From Formicarius rufipectus (Eukaryota > Chordata > Aves > Passeriformes > Formicariidae), in contig VXAU01003702.1 of NCBI GenBank assembly GCA_013399695.1, positions 1,142,519 to 1,206,518 on the forward strand: DNA of 64,000 bases, in the 5' to 3' direction. A program made the translations under genes and the position numbers. Of the stretch, positions 1 through 13,506 are shown piece after piece; the first letter of the stretch is position 1, and every line of letters starts with the position of its first letter. Under the pieces are notes generated by a model. It was not told where the DNA came from. It saw only the letters and a list, made by a program, of their open reading frames with translations, and ran no database searches.

Positions 1-3000
1 GTTGTGTGGACCTTCCACCCTACCCATCATTCATCATCACTCAGGTCTAGAATTTCCAGGCAAATCTCTATCATAGTCCTGCTGTGAAATCATTGTCATG
101 GCCCTCTCTCTGTTCTCCCTTCTGGTCCCTGATATGTATATTTGCACTGTTTTTTCTCCAGGGTAGTTTGGACTGTCACTTGTAGATAGTCTCTGTTGTC
201 AGTGTCATAGAATATGAGAACTCTAGATGCCTCCCCTAGTGCCATATATAGCTACCAGATGGTCCAGGGTATTCATAAGGGCTCATATTATGATAGTGCC
301 ACAAGGTACCAGTGAGGGCCAGTGAGCTGCTGCAGTAGGTACTATGCCTATTTAAACCCAAACAGCCTTGCCTCTCACCAGCACCTCGTTAGTCTGCAAT
401 CAGGGCTCTGGGTTCTTGGAGAAGCCTTGTGAGATTCCAGGCCCTGGAGCTTTCTTTGGAGATGTTCTATACTACTTCAAAGCACAGAGCAGAATAAATG
501 GGAAGGTTTCCCTTCCACAATTCCTTATTCAAAAATCAGGTTGTTTGATTAGAAAGCGCACACCCTTTCCACATTTTAGGTTATGCGTGTGACTTAGGTT
601 ATCCAGGAACGTGAAGGTGTCTGACAAGAATGTGGTTGGATCCTGTGCAACGTTTCAGCATTTCTAGGAGTACATTGTGGGACCATGGAAAAAAGCATCC
701 ATCAGAAGCACTGTGCTCTGAACCAAGCTCTGTGGCTCATTTCAAATATTTGTGGTTAGAAAATGACAGGGAAGGCCTTTCTTTGCTAGTAAGAACATGG
801 TAATTTCAGCTCTCTCAAAATATAAGATTGTTAAGAGAGGTGGGTGGGAAAATCTGTGTGGCCAGACTGAAGCCGCATTTGCTAAGTACAAAAGGGAAGG
901 AAATAACTTTGGATTTCAAATACTCCCTGTGCTATCATGCTTTGCCGTGGCTATTTTGATCACAACCTCTTCAGTGCAACAAATGTTGCTTATTCTTTTT
1001 ATTTGCACAGTACTAAATATACTGGCACTCAACCTTGCTGAGGGTGTTCTACCCCTTAACAAAGGACCACTAAAGAACAAGTAACACCACTAGAGAAATA
1101 AGCAAATCATGAGTGTGAGACATCTTTAAAAAAAGGCTGCCCCCATCCTGCCCCTTCACTGGAGGATGTGCTAACCCCACAATGATAAATAATGACTGTC
1201 GATGTTACAGGGTGCATAGTAGGGTCCTCCCAGCTGGCCACCCCTCTGTGCTTCTGCAGGATGTCTTGTACAGTACAGGTTTATCAGCCTCTCTAGTGCT
1301 ATTCATTGCAGACATAAGAATGGCCATTTTATACCACCTAGAAGCATCTTTATGGCCATTTTATGAGTCCTATGTGTTGCTTGTATTCAGCCAAGCAAAG
1401 CAGTTCTCACAGTTAATATGGCCTCTCACCAGGAGAGCTACTGATGAGAGCTGAATAAGGTTACTACCTCATGACTGTTCAGTAGCTTTTCCTCATGGCA
1501 ATCATAACATAAAGGATCATCCTCACAAATTGTTTGATTGTGGGCCACAGTAGTGAAAGAGTCGTGGGTAAAAGGGATGCAGAAACCGAGCTTACACACG
1601 GAAGTGAAGCCTCTGCTAGTCTGGGTAAGACATGAAGCTGAGGTAGCAGGAGCAGGAAGGCTGTCACTCCTGCCCATGACACTGTCTGCACTGTGGACAC
1701 GGTGGCAGCGCAACTGCAGGAAGTTATGAGCGTTCCCAAACTCTACAATTCTTTTGCTCCCCAGAAGTTAAACTGAACCCTTACTTCACTTTCCTACCAA
1801 GTTCTTGCAGTCAGTGAGGTGCCCTCCTACATATGCATTAATGCCCCAGATCCCTGGCAGCTGCAGCAATACAAACTCTAATTTCTTTGTGCAAAACACT
1901 CCCTGTAACTGTGGCCCAAGCAGATAACCAGAGCTGAAGGCTGGTGGTCCATGCATGACACTGACACACAGCATGTGAATGACAGGTGTTAATAGGAGCT
2001 CGCTGGTACATGGGCTGGACAGGGGAGATAAAAGCCATCTCCTTCAGCAGCTGGGGGAAGCAGAAGACACAAAGTTCTTTGTGCTGGGATTTACACTAAG
2101 TGAAATACTAACGAATGAGATGAGGCAACAGCGGCATTTTTGACAGGTAATTCACGTGCCACTGCAAAATGCTTCAGTCCGGTGAGAGATGAAATTTCAT
2201 GTAAAGCTCTGTCTGTGCCACAGAAACTGCTCTTCAACATGGAGTCAAACCTTTATCCTGACTCCTTATCAGGTAGCCTCCCTTCTGCTTGGTCTGGTTT
2301 TGACAGTTCCTGTCCTGATAACAGGCTGATAATCAACAGGACTTTGAGAACCTGAGCTATTAAATACCTCATGGCTATCTTGCCCTTTTTCTTCTTATAT
2401 TTTAGAGAAGAGTATTAAACATTACATTGAATCTCCTATTTAGACTGGAAGTTTTTTTAGGACAGAGATGAACTTATTTGCTATACATGTGTATAAGATT
2501 TGGGTCCTGTCATCCTTGCTTCAGGGGCAGACACAAGCAGAAGTGGGATGGCAGGGAAAGGTAATGTCATTGTTGGTCAAGGCCTAATTCTGTGTGGATT
2601 ATGAGTCAGAGCCCTTTGCTGTAGCTGTTTTTAAGCACGATTATATCAAGCAGAGCCGTGGGCCTCTGCTGGGAGGAATTAATATTTGTATAGATAAGTG
2701 TTCCTTTTCTTTCTGTGAGGGGCTGCAATGCCTCTCTAGTTTTCAAAACTTACCTCGAGGGGAGAGCAGAACTGCTTGTGAGTGAACCAATGTAAACCCA
2801 AACACGCTCAAATTATCCATACCAAATACATTTGAATTTTCCCTGATGCCAGTGCCCCCCTGAACCATGTCAGAAGCCAAATCCTTCACCCACAGACCTG
2901 GCTCAACTTCCCCAGGATGTACAGCAAATGAAGGTGAGTCTTCCTGGTGCTGGGGCACAAACAGCCCCGCTTGGCAGGAGCTTCATCTAAACCTCTTCAT

Positions 3001-5629
3001 TCCTAGTATTAGGGCTGGGGTGTCTGACTGGAAGCTGTAGGAGACATCATCAATTTGAAGGCAAGGGAAATCCCAAAAGCCAGTAATTAAAATGATCTGG
3101 GTACCAAGCCTGCCTCTGAGACCCTCCTCTCTTATAGATCATTTGTCTTGTGATTTGGAAAATGCTTCTTTTGCATCGAATGGAATGATGCTTGTTCTTT
3201 CCCTTCCCCCCACAACAGACAGAAATGACTCACAAATTGTGCTGTCAGATGTACAAGGTAAATAAACGCAAAACCCGATTCTTTTCCCCTTCTATTATTT
3301 TTTAAAATATATAGACATTTCAAGTATTACTTATAAACTAGTAGATAAAAAGAGAAACACAAAGGTATGGATTTTAAGATGTCTTTTGAAAACATACAGC
3401 TTTCAAATAAATGTAAATCTCTACCTTTAAAGTATTTCTAGTAGCTTTTTGTGGCCACTAATGTCTTTGGAAGGAGTGCTGTTTATTTAATTATCATCAC
3501 TTTCTTTTATTATATGGTTATGAGAGAAAAAAACCTCACAAGTGAAACAACATTATCTTTACTTTCTCTCTGCCCTACTAGTTTTCACTGTTTTCAAGGT
3601 ACATCAAACAAACAAATAAAATGAGGTCTGATCCTAAAGTGGAATGTGTAGCGTTAACTATTTAAATTATATCACAATCCAATGAAATTATTAAAGAGTA
3701 AACTGAATTCCCTCCCAACGTGGTAACGACAAAAGCCTTTTGGAGAGAGCAGCTTTGGAGTAAACTCCTTCTGTGCATGGATTAAATGCCTCAGCAGCAT
3801 GCAGCTCTTGAGAACACTTTATTGCTCTGTGCATACATGCATAGAATATAAATTATTGCTTAATTATGTACTGTTCCAGCAGAAGCAGCTTGCAGCATCA
3901 CCAATAGGTTGCAGAATAGTAAGGGGTTTACTGGAAAATTGCCCTTATGAAAAAAGCAGAGATGAAGGATAAGTCTGACTAGGTGATGGAGGTGCAGTGA
4001 GGTGCCTTTGTGAGACTATATCCCCACCTGGGTTGGGACTTAATGCATTTTGAATTCATACCAGGGGGCACAGTAAGCTGGAGGGTCTGCCATGGTGCTT
4101 TGACAGCGCGTCACAGCCACTCTTGGAATGTGGTTTGCATTTGGCCTTTGGCCTCCTGTCTCACAATACACCAGCAGCACCCACACCACGCCAGAGCTCT
4201 GTGCCTGCAGCGTGATCTCAGCAGCAGTGCCTGTCTGTTGTCTGCTGCAGCACAGGCCATGTGTTAGGGCACCAGAGGATTGTGTATCCTCAGTCCTGAC
4301 TGCAAATACTGGGTGCCATCCTTAGGCTCGTGCAAATCAGTATTATACAAGGAACAACGTTAGAGCAGCAGAGGGCTGAGCTCCAGTTTGCTCTGGTGAT
4401 ACAGCTGACGGTCAGTCCATATTGCACACTGCAGATTTGCACGTGGTGACATTTCCATGACCGTGTCCCTTGGGGCACGGCACTGCAGCGCTGTGCACTG
4501 CAGCAGCCAGGGAGCTCCAGCTTTGAGCAAGCACCCTCTGAAGCTGTGAGTTGGCACTAAAGCAAAAGCAACACCACTTAGCTAAAGGAATGAGATTTTG
4601 ATAAAATGGACTAGGGAGAAAAGAAAGCTTTCAGATCAAGGCCTGAGTGAATCATCCCCTAATTACTTTAGCAATGGTAATTCCTATGACCCACACAAAA
4701 TACCCCAGAAATAATAAAGTGCATTGACTACAGCCATTAAGCAAACATAATGGCTCGGGAACTTGCAGCCACAATAGAAGAGGCAGCAAAAATTTTGCCA
4801 GTTGTAGTAGTGGGATTTGATTCCGTATTTTACTGGGAGCAGAAGTGAAATAAGGAATCTCTAAATGTCAAAATGAAGAAACACACTAATCAAAGGTTAG
4901 TGAAATTATCCCATCCGTGTGTTGGCAAGCACCATGCTTGGCAACACACAAACCCTGCTAGCAGGTTTCTTTCATCCCTTAGAGCACGAACTTCGCATGA
5001 TGACCCAGGCAGAGGCCAAAAGATTAAACAGAAAGGGGCACTGGAGGTCTGACCAAGCTCAAGTGACTCCATCAGACCTCAGATTTGCCAGAAGACAAGA
5101 CACATAAGTTTAGTATCAAGCTGTAGCTCAGGCAGGTGCTTCCCAGTCTAGGCATTTGTCAGAGCTGAAGGGAAACTTGTAGAATCAGTTTGGGTTTGCC
5201 TTGTCGCAGGACATACTGTGTAACACAGGGAATCTGTGCACCACATTGCATTTGGTTTTCTTGCAATGAGGTCATTCAGCCCCTCTCCATGTAAGATCTT
5301 TTTCTGACAGTCAAAAAATTGAACCTTTCTCACAAGGATCCTCAGAAGGAGACTCAGAGGATTTGTGGAATCTTTCTTTTGTAAGAAACATTAAATTGCT
5401 AAAAAGTCCACAGACAGATGTTCTTCATGACAAGTGAGACTGGGGAACAGATATAGCACAAATAAATTCAGTGCAGCCTTCTTCCACGTTGCCTAGTGTG
5501 TGACACTAAAAATACTCCTACAGGGAATACTTTCAGGGCTTCATAATCTCTTGTTGCAGTTTTAGTTAAATGGGAAAGATTTTTAATGATTTTTTTTTTT
5601 TCATACCACCATATTATTCTGAGCATGGG
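1..5629. other. Intronic DNA, no gene recognised
   Basis: This is inferred to be part of the intron downstream of the minus-strand TMEM178B exon. It is AT-leaning single-copy-looking sequence with only short open frames (up to about 95 codons) on both strands. None has recognisable domains or splice-site support. No transposon was recognised. Confidence 0.6.
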
Positions 5630-6330
5630 GGACTGTCCATCTCCTCCTATCCCCCATCTAGGCTGGACTGGGGAAAGACTGTCCCCAGCATCTTGGGACC
5701 TGCCAGAAAGGTGGATCCCTGAAGTCAAGCATCCCGGGAACTCAGGAGACAGGACAAAAAACAGGCATGCACTGGAACTCTCTCTCTTGAGTACCTCGTT
5801 TTTGCTTGCTGGAGAACCACAGACTTTTCGAGCCTCTTCCTAGGGATCATCCTGCCTCAGCTGGGTTGTTTTACATCTTAGCCAAAGCTGGGGTTTGCAT
5901 TAGTCAAAGTGCCCTGGGCCCAGCTGAGCCATCCTGGCCTGACCAGCCACAGCCAACACCAACACCCTGGGGATTTCCCTTTTGGGAGCTGCTCAAAGAG
6001 GCACCCTCTGGTCCAAGCCCATCCAGCCCAAGCACCACACCGGGTCATCCCAGCCCCACCATTGTCATTTCCTATTGTTTGCCATGCTGGAAGCCACGTT
6101 GCTTCCTCGGTGGCATAGGAGTCTCCTTTGGACAAAATATCCCTCCAGGTTCTGTTTTAACCTAGTGGGGAGGGGAGTAGCTAGGTAATATTTTCTGCTA
6201 TTGTTGTGGGTTTTTTTGTTTCTATCAGTTTTTAGTAAAATTGTTATCTTTCCTTGTTAATTCAGTCTCCTTGTAATTTTTTACCTTGTCTATATTGGGG
6301 GAAGGGAAATAAAAGAAAAAGGAGGGTTCA
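5630..6330 (+). mobile_element. Possible decayed LTR-like repeat (weak)
   Basis: A C-rich, proline-codon-rich block (about 5630-6160) is followed by a T-rich segment (about 6190-6290) with TTTTTAGTAAAATTGTT and then an AATAAA at about 6309. This order resembles the R/U5 end of avian endogenous retrovirus LTRs, which often end in a T-rich 'TTTTAGTAAA' stretch. I see no clear TG...CA termini, no flanking duplication and no internal retroviral genes. The plus-strand 119-codon open frame across it has no recognisable domain. The block could equally be unclassified intron sequence. Confidence 0.2.
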
Positions 6331-8652
6331 TCTCATTAAAGGTCTCACCTCCTAGACACACTGTCATTAAACCAAGGCATCTCCATATGCCCTGGAAGAG
6401 CCAGATAGGCCAGAAATGAGGAAGGCCACACTCATCTAGTTTCTACCAGGTCCAGATGCTTTTTAAGTGACATTTCCAATGTCCAGTTGGATCCTGTCCA
6501 CACATATTAGACCAAGCAAGCATGACAGTGATTTGTCAAAGGGGAATGTTGTTTTTCTAGATTGACAACTTAAGGAGCCAAGAAGGTAAATCTAAACCTT
6601 GCTTCAGTCTCTGCATTTAACAAAAAGATCCACCACACACAGAAATTTGCTCCCCACTCCCTTTGTAATGATTTCTTTCTTTCTAGCAAATCATGCCAGT
6701 ATTACTCTTCCTTCTGTTGCATGTGCAGTTTTCTTTCCTCTTTGATGCCAGACATGCAAGCAACTCAGCAAACTTTTCTTTAAATAAAAAAATAAATAAT
6801 AAATGCCAGTTTTGTTTTCATTGTATTCCTTTGGCCTTGATGCATCTTGCCATTGGAATTCAGAAGCCAGTAACAGATCAAAGACACGGTGACATTATTA
6901 AAGGCTATGAAACAACCACTGAATTTTAAAATGCACAGACTTGTTTTCCATGGCTGTGGGTGGAAAAGTCTTCTGTATTTCTATGGAATCTGTCTCTCCT
7001 ACTTTGCTTCTACTTTATTTCACCTTCTGTAAGCCCCCCAAAGACTTACTGACATCCCTGAGAAGCAAACTAGATTGCATGCCCTTCACAGACTATGCTA
7101 GGTTGTCTGTTCTTGTAACTCTAGAAGGTACTGATGCTTCGCCCAGAATCTCCCATCCTGGTGAAGGAGAAATTGTGAGTCAGGATAGCTGACTGAAAAA
7201 GAACACACAGAGGAATATGAACAGTTCTTCTTGCTGAAAAGCCAGGCTGAGTTGACTCCTTAATTTACTGTACGCCAAGTTCAGAATGACAGATTTGAGC
7301 TAAGACTGAAAAACAATGAGTTTATGGGTGCACATGCATTACTTGCCCTGTCTTTTGCTCAAAACTGTAAGATCTCTGCACCTCATTAAAGAAGGCTTTC
7401 CTCTTCTTCTCCTAAGTGCCAGTGCTCTTCCATGATCAGGTACAAGGTTGGCAGAATTTCTTGTGTTGGTATTTCTTCCCCCACAGTGTGCAAGTGCACA
7501 TCTAGGAGCATCAGAAAAAAGCCACAGGGGAAAAAAAAAAAAAAGCAAACCACATTTGAAGGTTGCCTTTGAAGTCAGCTGATAATGTTTCCATGGCGAT
7601 CAAATACTATGGAGTTGACAGTGAATTCTCTTGTTGAGCCTTTCCTTCCAGGAAAAAAAAAAGGCACAATACCTCTAAATGCCTACGTATAGTTGTGTTA
7701 TTGACTTGAAAAAAAACATTTCTATATCCCACTCCCATTTTCTTATGAAGATATGAACTCTCAGGTCTCAACATTTCAATGCTACATCAGCCAGTACTGA
7801 CCGAGAGAATCTGCTACACTCCTGAGGTATTGGAAAAGAATAGCATCTATTAAAAATAATATTCTGTGAGATGGACGTGACTCTCCATTTGAGCTTATGC
7901 TGTAGGAGATGCAGAAATGGGAGTTATGATTCTCCTTGAGAAGTATTATAACATGAAATTATAAAAGAGCATTTCAGCGGCTGATAGGCAGCGACATACA
8001 GATATCCATGCTGTGAGAGTAGGCGACCTTTTGTATTTCCAGAGAGTCCCCTATTTCCTTTTCAAAATGAGTGCCAGCATTAATAAATAAATGCAAAATG
8101 TGTTGTCAGTGCACAAAGTGCAGAGAGAAGTACTAGAAGGAAAGATGAAACATGCTCCCCCAGCTCTGACTTTAAAGAATAACATAGCGTGAGCCTTGTC
8201 GTGCCATCATCTGAGCAACTCCTCTCTAGCTTGGAAATGCTATACAGGCCACCTCGACATCCTGTTAATCCCAAAAAATGGCAAAGGGGATGTATATGTG
8301 CATGAATGATTTCCCAAATATTTATTTTGTGAATGAAAATAGGAAATTAACATTCAAAAGGAAAGCGATATCATTTTCTAAAAGCTGATTACTAATGGTT
8401 AGCTGGCCTGGATGAAGAAGCACGTCTAGTTCTACTTTGGTATGAGAATTGGACATGGATATGTCCAGTGAACCTGTGTTCTCACATATGGGTCTGGATG
8501 TGTGTCCATCAGTGTCCTTGTTTTGAAATACACAAGAAAAGAAGGGCCACTCTTTATACCACAGAAACAGAGCCTCAAATGGGACCAAGAAGCACTACCT
8601 GCAACCAGGTCTGGGAGAGACACCACAAACTGTGCAGGGAAGAGACATTTTA
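6331..8652. other. Intronic DNA, no gene recognised
   Basis: I see only short A runs (about 7530-7544 and 7652-7662) and otherwise unclassified sequence. No open frame here has recognisable homology. Confidence 0.6.
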
Positions 8653-8998
8653 ATAGAATCATAAAACTGTCTGGGTCAGAAAAGACCACGAAGGTCATCA
8701 AGTCCAACTGTTAACCCAGCACTGCCAAATCCAACACTAAACCATGTCCTCAAGTGCCACATCTGCACATTTGTAAATACCTCCAGGGATTGTGACTCCA
8801 CCACTGCCCCGGCAGCCTGTTTCAGTGCTTAATCTCTTTTGGTGAAGAAATTCTTCCTAATACCCAATCTAAAGCTTCCCTGGCACAACTTGGCGCCATT
8901 TCCTCTTGTCTTATTGCTTGTTACCTGGGAGAAGAGACCCCAAGCTTCCTTTTCTCCAGGGTTAAATCCCCAGATCCCTCAGGCACTCTCCATAAAGA
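8653..8998 (-). mobile_element. CR1 LINE, 5'-truncated copy
   Basis: It begins with AGAATCATAAAACTG, the reverse complement of the CR1 3' terminus (ATTCTATGATTCT-like). The usual CR1 3' UTR landmarks follow in reverse: AGACCACGAAGGTCATCAAGTCCAAC, then a 'cctccagggattgtgactccaccactgcc' block, then 'ttcttcctaatacccaatctaaa'. The orientation is therefore minus. The segment after 'gggagaagagacc' jumps to 'cttttctccagggttaaa', so an internal piece seems to be deleted. The open frames crossing it are antisense or degenerate and not genes. Confidence 0.9.
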
Positions 8999-11900
8999 TG
9001 GACAGGCCAATCCTTAAAGTGATGGAAAAGGACATTTTTAAAAACAGTCTGAACTCTTATTTCCTGAATATGCATGTGCTTGGCCTTGTTAAGTACTGCC
9101 TGATGGACACAAAGCCTGCATGACTGCTCTAAGCTCTTCCTTTCCTCATAGGCCCATACAGACCCTCATCAGCTCATTTTCTGCCTTCCACAACATCCTT
9201 GTAATGTGTTTTAGGGTTTTAAACAATCAAGAGCCTTAGAGAGGTTTAAACATTTAAAGCCTAATAACATTGTACATTAACTCAAGTTTGTTCCAACTCA
9301 AGGCCTTAAATCACTTTAAAGCGTAATACAAAATTTAAACAAAAGCACAAGTAGGAGCCAGAGTGCACACGTGTGTGGTGGGGGAGGCACGGCAGGAGGA
9401 GACCAACCTTCTTGTGCTGAGGCTTGTCTCAGATACTTTCATAACCAATTTATGGTTATGAAATAATACCATAATATTATGGTATCTCTTGATACAAACC
9501 AGCCTTTGTCTCCATCTGGAGGTCAATCTACATAAATAAGTCCTTACAGTGGTTTGCAGGAAGCTTTGCCAAATCCTTAAGCCCCTCTGCAGTCTTCCCT
9601 AATTTATGACCTCCCACATGATTAAGACATGATTGGTATTTCATTTTTTTTCCAGTGTGCCAACTTTTTTTTTTTGAATTATAAATACTCTTTGAAGTGG
9701 CCAGAAGTACTTAGTCTTTGTGAAAACTGTATTTATGCCAAGCTTCCCAGCTCCAGATTCCAGTGTCTTATTGTAGACCTCAGGTTTTTTTAAAGATTGT
9801 GCACAAAAATGTGCATTTGCACTTGCCTTTCTACAGGGGAAAAAATACTCAATACAAACTTTCTAAAACTATTGATTTTTGGAAAGAAGCACAAGAAACT
9901 CGACTTTCAAAGAAAAAAAAAGTAAATATGATCATAGGAAATACCTTCCCTCTACAGTGTTATGATTGATCATTTCACCGTAAGTAAACATTCTGAAGAA
10001 TGGGTAGACACCTTGATTATAAATCAGGGATAGAAATCCTGGATGCCCTGTAAGAGCTACCATATTTCCCCATGAACTCCAAAGAATGGCTCTTACTTTC
10101 TCTGTTTATCTTTCTCTTTGCTTCCCCTTGGCAGCTGCTATGAAGCTACTTCATAACTGCCTAGGAGATGTCAGTCACAGAGCATTCCCTTACACTTGCT
10201 GTATTAAATTGCTCCATTTTTGTTTCTTAAATTATTCAGCAGCAGAATGATTATTTTGAGATGGCAGGACCACAGTCGTGTAGAATAAACACCCTTATTT
10301 TCTACCGTTATGAGCTATTTTCAAAGTACAGTGAGTTAAATTTGGGACTCAAATGACTCAACAGCTGGTAACGATCCATGGCTGCAAATACACAGATGCC
10401 TCCGTTGTCAGCTACTAACATATGCACAGCACAGGCGGGGGAAGCACAGCACAGAGGCTCGGGGCTTTGGAAGAGAAGACTCTCTGAGGTGGGGAGTGAG
10501 AGGATACAGATGTGTGCGCCACATTTCTGCCACCAGCTGTGCTGCGTGGGCTCATGAGCCCTGTTTGGGAGCCCCACTCTGATAGGGTTTGCGTCCCTCA
10601 GTATCAGCCTGGTCATCAGCCCCTCCTGGGCATAGTGAGCGGCGCTGTGGCGGCTGCTGGGCTCTGACAGGCACTGGCACAAAGCCCTGAGTGCATCCCT
10701 GTCCCCCCAGGTGCGCTGGGACAGCCCTGCGTGAAGAGTGGCATGGCCGGGGCAAGAGAGGGTGACCTGGTGTAAAGGGTCAGTCCATCCACTGGCTGCA
10801 AGGATAATAAAGCATTTTGTTGGCTTACCCCTGGACTGAGGGAAGGAATATTTTGGACATATTTCTGATCAGGGAGAAGGCTGGAAATTACCTATAAAAG
10901 GTTGTTTCTCCCTAGATTAAAGTATAAAAGAAGAATGCACTCATACATACGTAAATGGGTTTTAATTTCTTTGATAAACATCCTTTCTTGCATATCTGAA
11001 ATAAAGCATTAAATTGCACCAACACACCGGCATAACTTTATTTTTTCTTCCCTCTCACATATCTTTCCTGCCTGCTTATCTCTGCTGCAGCAGCCAGCAC
11101 TGGAAAGAATAGGTGTCCACCTCTGCCCTGGGAAAAGATTTGAAGCTTTTCTACCCCTGACCTAAGTCCTCTTGAGTATGGATGGGTTACAAAGGGCAGT
11201 GTCTCTGCAGAACTCTTAAGAGGGTGAGGAGGAACCCAAATCAGTGGAGCTGGCAAATGGTGCCCGATTACCCCAGACTGGCAGATCATCGTTGGAGGAG
11301 AAGTAGGAGGAGGGAATGAAAGAAATGCCTGATGTTTCTGAAAACAAATGCTAGGGCAAAAAAATCAGACAGGAAAAACTCCATACCACTACCGTATGTG
11401 TACAGCAAGATTTTCAGGCCTTTCAGTGCAAGCAGAAAAGAGAATTTCAGACTCCCAGGCAAAGCCCCAAGCGCAGTACTTCGTGCAAAAATGTCACCAG
11501 GCAAAGGCAAGAAATGAGCTACTATGTGAGACTCCAGATCATTTTGTTACAGATCTGCATGATGAAGTTAAATCACAAGAATAAGGGCATTTAACAGCTG
11601 GAATAATTTCCAAATAGACTAATTAGAGACTGAATTTTTAATGGTAAAATTTCTAATTGGCTCAAAGCAAGGTTACAGCAAGCAACACACTTGACTTTGC
11701 AAAGAATAATGACTATTTGCAAGTCTAGGAAAATTACATGCTTCTCTAAGGAAATCATTAGCAAATGGGGAAAAAAACCCTGAAGTGATCCTAAAGTGCA
11801 TGTCACAAGACAAAACTGGCAGAGACCTGATGAGAACAGGTAAAACAGTAAACAAATACAGAGACAATTTGTTGCACTTATTTACAGTAAATTTGAAACA

Positions 11901-13506
11901 AAATAAGACAACACAGAAGTCTTTCCCTGAAGGGCTGCCTTGTTAGGCATGCAGTAAAATCCCTATTTCACCAAAATGTGTTCTCAGTACAAATTACAGA
12001 TTTACAAAAGGAAAAGACAAGGATGTGCAGCTGAAGGACAGAGCTCTGGTCAGGACGATAAAGCATCATTCTTTGTCAGTCTTGTAATACATTTACAAAG
12101 GCAACTGGTGTAGGTTTGGCCAGGGATAACTGTGCTGAAGCAAGTACCAGAACGTGATACTGGAAGTGCCATTTTGTGTTTCCATCTGGGACAACAGACA
12201 GCACTTCAGCAGGGAGGTGCACAAGGCAGAGAAGGGGAGGATGCAACTACTGCCAAAACACTGGACCGTGCCACCATGGGGAAGCCCTATGACCCCACTT
12301 TCCCCAGAGGGCACAGATGAGGAGTAAAAGGGGTTTGAAGCAATTAGGTGAAAAGTCAGGCCTGCCCTCAAGTTAGAAATAATGTAAGCCATGTGATATG
12401 TCAAAACAGATGACTGAAATCAGCTGAACTGGGAAAGCAACAGACTATCAGAGATTGTCTTTAAAAGATTATTTTATAAAGCAAGTACAGTTACAAAAGG
12501 TGTGGTTCTGGTTGGGTTTGGACGGCTGTGGAAGAACAATCAACCTAGCAGAATCTGAGATGCTGAAACAAGGAAATTCTATGAATGAATGCGCTCGAGA
12601 GCACGTAGAAAAAACAACAGCTGGATGGATATACAGCTTGTTTGCTTATTGTGACACAGGAACTGTTCTCAAACAACTTGATAGAGAACTGAAAGAAGGG
12701 ATTGCTGAAGACAACAGAATTTGCCTTGGTAGAGTTGCCAGTGTGCCAATTCACAGTATCTCAACTCTTTGGAGCTGGAAGCAAAACTGAAATTTGGTCT
12801 TGACAATACTACTGTTGAGGGACACCAATCAAACAAATTGACAAGTTTGCCATGAGAACAAACCCAAACAAGTCAAGGATTTGAATACATCCAAAAGAAC
12901 TTCTCAAAGACAGAAAATGTGAACACCACTTCCTGGTGAGTGAGAAAGTCTAGACTTCAAAAGGAAAGGCATAGTTTTAGTGCAAGTAAATTTACTTTGG
13001 TCAAAACACAACATATAAAAATGTCCTGCGTGCATTTCCTCAGGTAGATGTTTAACTGAATTCCTGCTAGGCTACTACTAGGTCCTTGATGATCATGAAA
13101 GCATCAGGTTTGCCACAGGACTCTAACATTTGGAAGTAGTATTAAGATGCTTCTAAGGTTCCAGAAATTATTATAAAATTACAAAATTACTGGATGGAGC
13201 TTTTACTGGTGCACAGATTTTCAGTAATTTGCATGAAGAGAAAACACAAGAATTTGCAAGAGGATGTGCTCGGAGTCATGTATAACTTGAGTGTGACCCA
13301 CTTTTGTAATAGAATTAAACAGTATCAAGTAAGATTTATAAAATGAAGTAATCACAGTGAAATTTAGGACCACAATTCCAAATGGAGAAATTCTCAGAAA
13401 AAGAAATTTCCCCTCCTTGCATGGTAAAATGATACTGACAATACTGAAATGAAACTATAATAGATAGTGCAGTTCTGGGTACAGGAGGCCATGCAACAAC
13501 ACCATC
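8999..13506. other. Intronic DNA with no recognised gene
   Basis: It contains two AT-rich inverted repeats (9441-9485), a T run near 9665 and a TATAAAAG-like motif near 10923 with an AATAAA at about 11001. A 111-codon plus-strand open frame at 12455-12790 lies about 700 bases upstream of the gypsy integrase relic. I do not recognise it. It could be further eroded retroelement sequence or chance. Confidence 0.55.
9441..9485. repeat. Two adjacent AT-rich inverted repeats, one a perfect 20-bp palindrome
   Basis: At 9441-9459 a 7-base stem (ATAACCA / TGGTTAT) closes a 5-base loop. At 9466-9485 is the perfect palindrome ATACCATAATATTATGGTAT. Both can form cruciforms or hairpins. No function is evident. 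Confidence 0.7.
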
